A DNA stretch of 64,000 nt, from positions 33,591 through 97,590 of the forward strand of contig JAHZJK010000026.1 in NCBI GenBank assembly GCA_022600955.1, in the 5' to 3' direction. The DNA is from Gammaproteobacteria bacterium. GTDB lineage: Bacteria > Pseudomonadota > Gammaproteobacteria > Steroidobacterales > Woeseiaceae. Shown here piece after piece: positions 18,647 to 26,578 of this stretch. Each line of letters starts with the position of its first letter. Positions within the stretch are counted from its first letter, which is position 1. The notes under the pieces were generated by a model, which saw nothing but the letters and a program-made list of their open reading frames with translations, searched no databases and had not been told where the DNA came from. The translations under genes were made by a program, and so were the position numbers.

Positions 18647-19198
18647 ATGAAATCGCACCTCAAATCATTTCGTTCTATCGGCGCGCTTGTCGCCTTGCTG
18701 TTAGCCAGCACAGTATTCGCGTCGTCTGCGTCGAAAATAGATCGCGAATCAGACAAAGCGCTGATTGTTTTTAATGAAGAAATCAGTGGCTCCGAGATTT
18801 TCCTGAACCAGGCGGCTGGGTACCTGGTCTTCCCGCGTGTGATCAAGGTCGGAATCGGTGTGGGTGCTGAAACCGGTGAGGGTGTCTTGCGAGTGGGCGG
18901 CCAGACGGTTGCGTACTACCGGACGACAGCCGGTTCGATCGGTTTGCAGCTTGGTGCGCAGGCGAAGTCGATCGTCATTGCTTTTCTGACGAAAGAGGCG
19001 TTACAGAAATTTCAGAATTCGAATGGCTGGAAAGTGGGTGTTGACGGTTCAGTTGCGTTGATTGATCTCGGTGCGGGCAAGACCATCGACACCGACAACG
19101 TCAGGGATCCGGTCGTCGGGTTCATCTTTGGTTCGAAAGGCCTGATGTACAACCTGACGCTGGAAGGTTCGAAATTCACCAAGCTCGACAAGTCCTGA
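18647..19198 (+). CDS. YSC84-like (SYLF domain) exported lipid-binding protein
   Basis: A 183-residue protein with a signal peptide (about 1-25, ending VFA) and one SYLF/Ysc84 domain. The typical start LIVFNEEISG, the glycine-rich GYLVFPRVIKVGIGVG and the end GLMYNLTLEGSKFTKL are all present. SYLF domains bind phosphoinositides in eukaryotes; in bacteria the role is unclear. The ATG at 18647 has an AGGA site upstream and starts the signal peptide. Its stop overlaps the candidate CTG start of the next gene. Confidence 0.85.
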   Translation: MKSHLKSFRSIGALVALLLASTVFASSASKIDRESDKALIVFNEEISGSEIFLNQAAGYLVFPRVIKVGIGVGAETGEGVLRVGGQTVAYYRTTAGSIGLQLGAQAKSIVIAFLTKEALQKFQNSNGWKVGVDGSVALIDLGAGKTIDTDNVRDPVVGFIFGSKGLMYNLTLEGSKFTKLDKS

Positions 19199-19626
19199 AC
19201 AAGCAATCGTTTTCAAACCGGCTTTCTCAGGGCGCGCGTGCGCTGCCTGAGAGGGGTCACGGTTGGTTTCGGACCTGGTTTCGAAAAGTATGGGACCTGC
19301 GCGGTGGTGGGCTTTACGCGTGCGGATTTGCGGCAACCTTTCTCTGGCTCGAAGCCGGCTCGATTATCGATGACTTCAAGCAGATCCACCTCTTGTTTGA
19401 CGGGCAGGTCGTCAAATTTGTGCTTAACTTCATTATCGATTCATTCAAGAACACTGTTGCTGCATTCATGTGGCCCGTGAACATCGTGACTTCTTATCAG
19501 CCTTACGGCGCAATAAGTTTGGGGTTGGCATTCTGGCTGTTTCCAATCTTCGTCAAGCCACATATTGAGAAGTGGATGTTTGATGGCGAGCCCGCGGCCG
19601 TCGACTCAGAACAGGAAGAAAAATGA
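19195..19626 (+). CDS. Conserved-looking small membrane protein with a probable CTG start
   Basis: The frame is open from the CTG at 19195 (overlapping the upstream TGA as CTGA) to TGA 19624. It encodes 143 residues with three hydrophobic segments: about 43-58 (GLYACGFAATFLWLEAGS), 73-95 and 105-120. The first usual start in frame is a TTG at 19393, which would delete the whole first third with its membrane segment. I therefore infer initiation at CTG by coupling to the YSC84 gene. The protein family is not recognised. Its stop overlaps the next start (ATGA), so the three genes form one unit. Confidence 0.6.
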   Translation: MNKQSFSNRLSQGARALPERGHGWFRTWFRKVWDLRGGGLYACGFAATFLWLEAGSIIDDFKQIHLLFDGQVVKFVLNFIIDSFKNTVAAFMWPVNIVTSYQPYGAISLGLAFWLFPIFVKPHIEKWMFDGEPAAVDSEQEEK

Positions 19627-20726
19627 AACTACGTTACAAAATTCTGATTGGCTTTCTTGGTGTTGTTGCGATCGGCATCACGACGCTAGCTGTGGTTATC
19701 GGCAAGACAGATGAGTGTGTGCCGATGCAGGCTGTGGCGGAAGGCCCCGAGTCAATGACGGCAGTACTCTACAATTGCTACGGTGGCCCCGAGGTATTGC
19801 AGACCACCACGGTCGCAAAGCCAGTGCCGGCGGACAATGAAGTCCTGGTCAAGGTTCGCGCAGCTGCGGTCAACCCGCTCGACTGGCATTTTATGCGTGG
19901 CTCGCCGTACCTGATGCGGCTGATGTCGGGTCTGGGTAAACCAGAAGACGAAAGAATGGGTGTTGATTTTGCCGGCGTAGTTGAGTCCGTCGGCAAGGAT
20001 GTGACGCGCTATGCACCGGGCGACGAAGTATTTGGCGGGCGCAGTGGTGCATTTGCCGAGTACCTGCTGATTCCCGAAGATCGCGGTATGGCACATAAGC
20101 CTGCCAATGTGACCTTCGAACAGGCAGCAACGGTCGCCATCGCCGGCGTTACGGCTATTGAGGCGCTACGCGACAAGGGACAGGTGAAGCCGGGCGACAA
20201 GGTGCTCATCAACGGTGCGTCGGGTGGCGTCGGGACATTCGCTGTGCAACTCGCAAAAGCAATGGGGGCCGAAGTAAGTGGCGTCTGTAGTACACGCAAT
20301 GTAGAGCTGGTCACATCACTCGGTGCTGACCGTGTGTATGACTACACCAGGGAAAACTATACTGAAGGCGACGAGAAGTTTGACGTGATCGTCGACATGG
20401 TCGGCAACCACCCGCATCTCGACAATTTGGGCGTCCTGGAGTCCGACGGAATTCTGGTGATGGTTGGCGGCGCAAAAGGAGACTGGGTGGCACCTCTTAA
20501 GGGACCGCTAAAGGCCATGATGTTGGGACCTTTCGTCGATCAGGAAATGATCACGCTGCTGGCCGGCATGGATGCAGAAGAACTGGCCGAACTTGGTGAG
20601 TATATGGCAGCCGGCGATATGACACCGGTGATTGACCAGCGTTTTTCGTTTGCCGAGATCGAAGACGCTATTCGCTACTCCGAGACCGGGCGCGCGCGCG
20701 GCAAGATTGTTGTAACTATGGAATAG
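19623..20726 (+). CDS. Membrane-anchored MDR-family zinc-independent reductase (quinone oxidoreductase-like)
   Basis: A 367-residue medium-chain dehydrogenase/reductase. One N-terminal hydrophobic segment (about 7-26) precedes the catalytic domain, which begins at MTAVLYNCYGGPEVL. The NAD(P)H-binding motif NGASGGVGTFAVQLAKAMGA is in the middle, and there are no zinc-ligand cysteines. It resembles quinone reductase/enoyl reductase types. The N-terminal anchor is unusual for this family; which side of the membrane the enzyme faces is not settled by the sequence. The ATG overlaps the previous stop. Confidence 0.85.
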   Translation: MKLRYKILIGFLGVVAIGITTLAVVIGKTDECVPMQAVAEGPESMTAVLYNCYGGPEVLQTTTVAKPVPADNEVLVKVRAAAVNPLDWHFMRGSPYLMRLMSGLGKPEDERMGVDFAGVVESVGKDVTRYAPGDEVFGGRSGAFAEYLLIPEDRGMAHKPANVTFEQAATVAIAGVTAIEALRDKGQVKPGDKVLINGASGGVGTFAVQLAKAMGAEVSGVCSTRNVELVTSLGADRVYDYTRENYTEGDEKFDVIVDMVGNHPHLDNLGVLESDGILVMVGGAKGDWVAPLKGPLKAMMLGPFVDQEMITLLAGMDAEELAELGEYMAAGDMTPVIDQRFSFAEIEDAIRYSETGRARGKIVVTME

Positions 20727-20736
20727 GTGTTGTTAC

Positions 20737-21045
20737 GTGCGACTGATAGTTTTCGCTTCGATGCTGCTGCTGGCTGCGTGTTTGCCGGCATCGAAGTTGT
20801 CTGACTACAGGTGCCTCGAATCCCCGCGGCACACGTATGCGAAAGTAGAGGGTATGGCACACGGGTACCAATGCCGTCGCGCCATTGGCGAATGCGAAAT
20901 CGGTTTCGTTCAGCTGGACGACACGGCAGAAGAGTGCGAGTCCAACGCGCGGTGTGAATATCTGACCGGCTCATGTTTTTGCCCGCCCGGAATGCAGTGT
21001 ATTTGTGGTGGCGGCTCGCCCGGGCAATGCCAGTCCAGAGAATAG
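20737..21045 (+). CDS. Cysteine-rich small lipoprotein
   Basis: About 102 residues from a GTG at 20737 with an AGGTG site upstream. The lipobox LLAAC puts the lipidated Cys at about 15. The mature part has about ten further cysteines in pairs (SCFC, QCICGG), which suggests a disulfide-tied periplasmic module. No family recognised. It follows the reductase gene by 10 bases. Confidence 0.65.
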   Translation: MRLIVFASMLLLAACLPASKLSDYRCLESPRHTYAKVEGMAHGYQCRRAIGECEIGFVQLDDTAEECESNARCEYLTGSCFCPPGMQCICGGGSPGQCQSRE

Positions 21046-21059
21046 ACAGGGAGGCGATC

Positions 21060-21320
21060 ATGCTGGAAATAGCAATCATTGCGTACGTTCTGCTTTCTTT
21101 GGTCGCGACGATAGTTGTTGTTCGTTCGGGGCATCTGGAGCGCGGCCAGTTGATTTATCAAAGCCTTGGGATCTGGCTGATCCCATTCCTGGGGGCTCTT
21201 GTCGTGGTCGTGTTTCATTCTGTCGTCCATACAAACATGACGACCAAGGCCAAGCCCTGGCGTGGATCAGTCAACAGCGACGATCCGCTCGCAAGCGACC
21301 TTCACACAGACCTTGATTGA
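21060..21320 (+). CDS. Small two-TM membrane protein
   Basis: An 86-residue protein from the ATG at 21060, which has an AGGGAGG site six bases upstream. Two hydrophobic helices span about 3-20 and 34-54, followed by a charged tail. The layout resembles the N-terminal membrane hairpin of cardiolipin-synthase-like proteins, but the protein is too short for an enzyme. No function assigned. It is co-directional with genes on both sides. Confidence 0.6.
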   Translation: MLEIAIIAYVLLSLVATIVVVRSGHLERGQLIYQSLGIWLIPFLGALVVVVFHSVVHTNMTTKAKPWRGSVNSDDPLASDLHTDLD

Positions 21321-21334
21321 CAGAAGGGCTGGCA

Positions 21335-22111
21335 ATGACGCAACCCAACACCACGCAATCTCTGACCGGGGATTTAAGTCACCTGGGTCTTCGCCAGGGC
21401 ATGACCGTGATGGTTCATTCATCGCTCCGAAAGATCGGCTGGACCGTCGGCGGGCCCGTCGCCGTGGTTCGTGCGCTACTCGACGCGCTTGGTCCGGAAG
21501 GGACCCTTGTCATGCCGGCAGAGTCGCCCTATGTATCAGACCCGAGCGATTGGGACGACCAGCGCGTAAAGGCTGAATGGCATGACGCAATACGCGAGTA
21601 CCTGCCCGTATTTGACCCGCAGACCACACCGACAACCATGGGCGCTATCGCGGAGTCGTTCAGGACGTACCCGGGAACTTCGCGCAGCGATCACCCGATG
21701 GTCTCCGTTTGCGCCAATGGGCATCTTGCACAGGATATAACAGCGCAGCATTCGCTGGCCTTTTGTGAGGGTCGCGGTACGCCGTTTGAGAAGCTTTACG
21801 ATGTCGATGCACAAATTCTGCTGCTGGGCGTCGGATTCAACCGATGTACGTCCCTGCATTATGCCGAATCGCTGGTGCCGAATCGGCGAACGACTGTGCA
21901 TCGCTACCCGATGATGATCAATGGGGAACGAAGGTGGGTTGAGAATGAGGATATGGCGAATGACAATGGAGTCCATTTCCCAGTCGTTGGCGAACAATTC
22001 GTCGCAAGCAATAGCATTCGCGTTGCTACTGTTGGTGAAGCAGACGCCATGCTTGTTTCAACGCGGCAGCTGGTGGACTTTGCCGAGTCGTACTTCGCTC
22101 GTGAGCTTTGA
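21335..22111 (+). CDS. AAC(3)-fold N-acetyltransferase
   Basis: A 258-residue member of the aminoglycoside 3-N-acetyltransferase family (Antibiotic_NAT). The hallmarks are present: VHSSLRKIGW, the GPEGTLVMPA loop, HPMVSVCANG with its conserved His, and the late LLLGVGFNRCTSLHYAE. In the chromosome of an environmental bacterium a resistance role is not implied; several members acetylate other amines. The ATG at 21335 has an AGAAGGG site; an in-frame TTG at 21317 overlaps the previous stop and is the alternative. Confidence 0.85.
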   Translation: MTQPNTTQSLTGDLSHLGLRQGMTVMVHSSLRKIGWTVGGPVAVVRALLDALGPEGTLVMPAESPYVSDPSDWDDQRVKAEWHDAIREYLPVFDPQTTPTTMGAIAESFRTYPGTSRSDHPMVSVCANGHLAQDITAQHSLAFCEGRGTPFEKLYDVDAQILLLGVGFNRCTSLHYAESLVPNRRTTVHRYPMMINGERRWVENEDMANDNGVHFPVVGEQFVASNSIRVATVGEADAMLVSTRQLVDFAESYFAREL

Positions 22112-22154
22112 TATCTTATACGTCGGTCCGACAGGATAAACAGGAGAGATAAGG

Positions 22155-23171
22155 ATGAATAACAAAATTCTCGTGGTTCTGGTAACTGCAATTCTTGTGA
22201 CGGCCTTTACCCCTGCAAACGCCAGCGCTGCGGACGACGGCGACAAGCAGGCCGTACTGATAACCGGAGCGAGTAGCGGAATCGGGCGTGCAACCGCCGA
22301 AAAACTGGCGGCGGAGGGATATTTCGTTTATGCGGGCGTGCGCAAGGCCGCAGATATCGATGCGCTGAACAAGATCGATGGAGTCATGGCCATTCGCCTT
22401 GATGTAACGGTGCAGAAAGAAATTGACGAAGCGGTCGCGCTCATAAAGTCAGAAGGACGTGGGCTGTGGGGCGTCGTCAATAATGCAGGCATCAATATTA
22501 TCGATCCGCTGATAGAGGCAAACGAATCGGATCTCGATTTTCTTTTTGATGTGAATGTTTACGGCGTGTTTCGAGTCACCAAGGCATTTGCGCCACTGGT
22601 CATCGAGTCAAAGGGCCGTATCGTTAACATCAGTTCAATTGCGGGTGTGCTGTCCGGCGGTCTTCCTGCCTACGGCATGTACATGATGAGCAAGCACGCG
22701 GTCGAGGCATATACCGACCAGCTGTCATTCGAAATGGCAGCCTTCGGCGTCAAGGTCAGTGCCGTTGAGCCTGGAAACTACCGCTCGGACATTGGCGCGT
22801 CACGCTGCAAGCGAATGATTGCCGCAAGTGTCGACAGACAATACGTGTATTTTGCCGATGTCATGCAGAACTACCTGGATGGCTGCAAAGAGTATATCGC
22901 TGAGGGTGGTGTTTCAGATGACACGCCGCCGGACCGGGTCGTCGACGCAATTCAGCATGCGTTATTTAGTGAAACCCCAAAGGAACACTACCTTGTTGTT
23001 CCGGAACAATTCCAGGCGATGATTACGATCGGCAAGACGATCGAGGAACTGTTGCACCTGAATCAGGAGCATGAGCACAGTTACTCGCGCGCGCAGCTGA
23101 TCGAGATGCTGGACGAGGAATGGGCAATTCTGCGCGGAGAAAAGACTCGCAATTGGGGCGGAGATGACTAG
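22155..23171 (+). CDS. SDR oxidoreductase with an apparent signal peptide
   Basis: A 338-residue short-chain dehydrogenase: the nucleotide motif TGASSGIG, the NNAG segment and the catalytic Ser, Tyr and Lys (YMMSK) are all present. What is odd is the first 25 residues, a hydrophobic stretch ending NASAA that reads as a Sec signal peptide or membrane anchor. SDR enzymes use NAD(P)H and normally stay in the cytoplasm. A strong GGAGAG site lies before the ATG. The C-terminal extension of about 100 residues resembles retinol-dehydrogenase-like SDRs. Confidence 0.85.
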   Translation: MNNKILVVLVTAILVTAFTPANASAADDGDKQAVLITGASSGIGRATAEKLAAEGYFVYAGVRKAADIDALNKIDGVMAIRLDVTVQKEIDEAVALIKSEGRGLWGVVNNAGINIIDPLIEANESDLDFLFDVNVYGVFRVTKAFAPLVIESKGRIVNISSIAGVLSGGLPAYGMYMMSKHAVEAYTDQLSFEMAAFGVKVSAVEPGNYRSDIGASRCKRMIAASVDRQYVYFADVMQNYLDGCKEYIAEGGVSDDTPPDRVVDAIQHALFSETPKEHYLVVPEQFQAMITIGKTIEELLHLNQEHEHSYSRAQLIEMLDEEWAILRGEKTRNWGGDD

Positions 23172-23210
23172 TTTGCCACTGCGCTCAAACGTGCATTTTG
23201 GAGTCTTGCC

Positions 23211-23723
23211 ATGTTTTTCGATTTGAGAGCGCTCGCTCCATGCATTGTTTTGTTTCTGTCGGCGATGACTCTGGCGGATTCAACCGAGCCTGTTGATGCA
23301 ACAGTCGCGTTTGACCAAGGCGAGGACCTGGCATTTGTTGACGAGATTATCGTCGTTGAAAAAAAGAGTATCGGCCAGCTTCGGATTGCACTGAACAGGG
23401 CAGATGACCGGGTGTTTGCTCTTTACAATGAGCGCAACACGAATGATTCGCTCGATATGATCTGCAAAAAGGAAACGAGAATTGGCAGCCAGATCAAGTA
23501 CCGGGTGTGCAAATCATCGCTGCACCGGCAAACAGAAAGTGAAATAGCGTCCGATGCTCTGGAGGGTGCTGAAGTATCAACAGCGGGAGTGCCGGCCGGA
23601 CATTACGGCAAAGTTCGGGCCAACATGGCGAAGCTGATGTCCGAACACCCGGAGCTGGCCAAAGCTGTCTTGCGACGGGCTGAATTACGGCTCGCTATTG
23701 CCGAGCAGAAAAGCAAAAAATAA
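23211..23723 (+). CDS. Exported hypothetical protein
   Basis: A 170-residue protein with a signal peptide (about 1-23, ending LAD or nearby). The remainder is charged and helix-rich, with a Lys-rich end. A central CKKETRIGSQIKYRVC segment has two cysteines that could pair. I know no family. A GGAG site precedes the ATG. It ends 17 bases from the convergent fdsA gene. Confidence 0.6.
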   Translation: MFFDLRALAPCIVLFLSAMTLADSTEPVDATVAFDQGEDLAFVDEIIVVEKKSIGQLRIALNRADDRVFALYNERNTNDSLDMICKKETRIGSQIKYRVCKSSLHRQTESEIASDALEGAEVSTAGVPAGHYGKVRANMAKLMSEHPELAKAVLRRAELRLAIAEQKSKK

Positions 23724-23740
23724 CCGCGCCGCATCGACGG

Positions 23741-26575
23741 CTAGTTTGTTTCAGCAATCCGCCCTTGCTTGCCCGCTCGTTCAGCAAATTCGTCCTGCCA
23801 GCTGGAACGATGTTGGGCGGGAGCAATCTGCACTGCCGTAACCTTGTACTCCGGACAGTTGGTCGCCCAGTCACTGTACTCGGTAGTCACGACATTCGCC
23901 CCGGTCTCCGGGTTGTGGAACGTGGTGTAAACAACGCCCGGCTTGACTCGAGTCGTAATCATCGCGCGTAGCGTGATGTCACCTTTGCGGCTCGCCAACG
24001 ACACAAGCTCACCGTCACGCACACCACGAGTCTCAGCATCGTGAGGATGTACCTCAAGCACATCCTCGTCATGCCAGACATTGTTGTCAGTACGGCGTGT
24101 TTGTGCACCGACGTTGTACTGCGACAGGATCCGCCCGGTCGTCAGCAACAGCGGAAACTTGCGGTTGGTCTTTTCTTCTGTCGGCACATAGTCAGTCTCG
24201 ACAAACAAGCCCTTACCGCGCACGAATTGCTCAATGTGCATTATCGGCGTTCCCAGTGGCGCGTCGGCATTGCACGGCCATTGCACGCTGCCAATCTCGT
24301 CCAGCATCTTGAAGCTGACATTGCGGAAGGTCGGCGTGAGTTCGGCTATTTCATCCATAATCGCGGCCGACGATTCATAGTGCATGTCATAGCCCATGGC
24401 AATAGCGAGTTCCTGAGTAATCTGCCACTCGTCCTTGCCTTGCCGCGCGGGCATAACGGGCCGCACGCGATTGATGCGTCGCTCAGCGTTAGTAAAGGTG
24501 CCATCCTTCTCAAGGAACGACGTGCCCGGAAGGAACACATGGGCGAACTTGGCTGTCTCGTTGAGGAACAGGTCCTGAACGACAATGCACTCCATGTTGC
24601 TTAGCGCGGCTTCGACGTGGTGGGTATTCGGGTCTGACTGTGCGAGGTCTTCGCCCTGGATGTACATTCCCATGAATTCACCCGCGCAAGCAGCATCGAA
24701 CATGTTAGGAATACGAAAGCCGGGCTCAGGATCGATAGTGATGCCCCAGTGCTGCTCGAATTGTGTCCGCACATCATCACCCGATACGTGCCGGTAGCCT
24801 GGCAACTCGTGCGGGAACGAGCCCATATCGCAGGAGCCCTGCACGTTATTCTGGCCGCGCAGCGGATTTACACCGACGCCAGATCGTCCAATGTTGCCGG
24901 TCGCCATCGCCAGGTTGGCCATACCCATAACCATGGTCGATCCCTGGCTGTGCTCGGTGACGCCGAGTCCGTAATAGATTGATCCATTGCGGGCGCCACC
25001 GTACAGTCGCGCGGCTGCACGGATTGTCTCGGCATCGACGCCAGCGACTTTCGCCACTGCCTCAGGCGAGTTTTCGGGTTTGAGAATCATCGCCTTCCAG
25101 GCTTCGAATGATTCCATGTCGCAGCGTTCTTCAACGTAGGCCTTATCGACAAGACCTTCGCTGACTATCACATGTGCGAGCGCATTGACGACCGGGACAT
25201 TGGTGCCCGGTGACAGGGCTATGTGATGTTCCGCACTAATGTGTGCGGAGCGCACCAACCCGATTTCGCGCGGGTCAATGACAATCAGTTTTGCACCTTC
25301 CCGCAGGCGACGTTTCATCTGTGAAGCAAAAACCGGGTGCGCAGCCGTCGGGTTGGCGCCGATCACCACCATCACGTCGGTATCCATGACGCTGTCGAAG
25401 GGTTGCGTGCCAGCAGATGTACCCAGCGTCGTTTTGAGTCCATATCCCGTCGGGGAGTGGCATACGCGCGCGCAGGTATCCACGTTGTTGTTGCCCATGG
25501 CGGCACGTACAAATTTCTGCACGACATAGACTTCTTCGTTGGTGCAGCGAGATGACGTGATACCACCAACAGACTTGCGACCGTACTTGTCCTGTATTTC
25601 CTTAAAACGCCTGGCACTGTATTGAATCGCTTCGTCCCAGCTTACTTCTCGCCACGGGTCTGAAGTGTTTTCGCGGATCATTGGATTCATGACACGTTCT
25701 TTATGCGATGCATAGCCCCAGGCGAAACGGCCTTTAACACAACTGTGGCCATGATTTGCTTCGCCATCCTTGTAGGGTGTCATGCGCACGACCTGGTCGC
25801 CTTTCATTTCGGCCTGGAACGAGCAGCCGACACCACAGTACGCACAGGTGGTCACAACAGAGTGATCGGGCTGGCCATGCTCGACGATGCTTTTTTCCAT
25901 GAGCGTGGCTGTCGGGCATGCCTGTACGCAGGCGCCACAAGAGACGCATTCAGAGTCCAGAAAGTCTTCGCTGATGCCGGATGAGACCTTGGAGTTGAAG
26001 CCGCGCCCTTCAATCGTCAATGCAAAGGTACCTTGCACTTCATCACAGGCGCGTACGCAGCGTGAGCAGACGATGCATTTGGACGCGTCGAACTGGAAGT
26101 AGGGATTACTGGCGTCTACAGGGGCGTCGAGATGATTCTCGCCGTCAAAGCCATAACGAACGTCACGGAGACCGACGGCGCCGGCCATATCCTGAAGTTC
26201 GCAGTCGCCGTTTGCGGAGCAAGTCAGGCAATCCAGCGGGTGGTCAGAGATATACAGTTCCATGACATTGCGGCGCAACTTCGACAGCGCATTGGTCTGC
26301 GTACGGATCTTCATGCCAGGCTCGACCGGCGTAGTGCAGGAAGCCGGGTAACCTTTTCGGCCTTCGACCTCGACGAGACACATGCGGCAGCTGCCAAACG
26401 GCTTCAGGCTATCGGTTGCGCAGAGTTTCGGAATGTCGACACCGGACTCACGTGCCGCGCGCAGGATGCTGCTTCCGGCGTTGACCGTGGCGGGCAGGCC
26501 GTCAATCTCAACTTGAACCGTTTCAGCACTGCTGCTTGCCGGTGTACCCAGGTCTTTCTGTCGGACTTTGTTCAT
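23741..26575 (-). CDS. fdsA: NAD-dependent formate dehydrogenase, molybdenum catalytic subunit
   Basis: Oxidises formate to CO2 at a bis-MGD molybdenum centre and sends electrons to FdsB/FdsG and NAD+. The 944-residue layout is complete. There is an N-terminal 2Fe-2S ferredoxin (Cys52, 63, 66, 80), a His/Cys 4Fe-4S site (His112, Cys116, 119, 125), and two 4Fe-4S clusters (Cys167-177 and Cys210-220). The 4Fe-4S of the Moco domain is at Cys244, 247, 251 and 279. The metal ligand is Cys372 (ARVCHSPT), not selenocysteine. It is the last gene of fdhD-fdsG-fdsB-fdsA and starts 3 bases after fdsB. Confidence 0.95.
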   Translation of the reverse strand: MNKVRQKDLGTPASSSAETVQVEIDGLPATVNAGSSILRAARESGVDIPKLCATDSLKPFGSCRMCLVEVEGRKGYPASCTTPVEPGMKIRTQTNALSKLRRNVMELYISDHPLDCLTCSANGDCELQDMAGAVGLRDVRYGFDGENHLDAPVDASNPYFQFDASKCIVCSRCVRACDEVQGTFALTIEGRGFNSKVSSGISEDFLDSECVSCGACVQACPTATLMEKSIVEHGQPDHSVVTTCAYCGVGCSFQAEMKGDQVVRMTPYKDGEANHGHSCVKGRFAWGYASHKERVMNPMIRENTSDPWREVSWDEAIQYSARRFKEIQDKYGRKSVGGITSSRCTNEEVYVVQKFVRAAMGNNNVDTCARVCHSPTGYGLKTTLGTSAGTQPFDSVMDTDVMVVIGANPTAAHPVFASQMKRRLREGAKLIVIDPREIGLVRSAHISAEHHIALSPGTNVPVVNALAHVIVSEGLVDKAYVEERCDMESFEAWKAMILKPENSPEAVAKVAGVDAETIRAAARLYGGARNGSIYYGLGVTEHSQGSTMVMGMANLAMATGNIGRSGVGVNPLRGQNNVQGSCDMGSFPHELPGYRHVSGDDVRTQFEQHWGITIDPEPGFRIPNMFDAACAGEFMGMYIQGEDLAQSDPNTHHVEAALSNMECIVVQDLFLNETAKFAHVFLPGTSFLEKDGTFTNAERRINRVRPVMPARQGKDEWQITQELAIAMGYDMHYESSAAIMDEIAELTPTFRNVSFKMLDEIGSVQWPCNADAPLGTPIMHIEQFVRGKGLFVETDYVPTEEKTNRKFPLLLTTGRILSQYNVGAQTRRTDNNVWHDEDVLEVHPHDAETRGVRDGELVSLASRKGDITLRAMITTRVKPGVVYTTFHNPETGANVVTTEYSDWATNCPEYKVTAVQIAPAQHRSSWQDEFAERAGKQGRIAETN

Positions 26576-26578
26576 TGC

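Noticed and set aside
21335..22111. Acquired aminoglycoside resistance gene
   Set aside because: The family fits, but there is no integron, transposon or change of base composition, and many chromosomal members do not act on aminoglycosides.
25458..25462. Selenocysteine at the formate dehydrogenase active site
   Set aside because: The metal-ligand position (residue 372, ARVCHSPT) is coded by a normal Cys codon, and no in-frame TGA is present.
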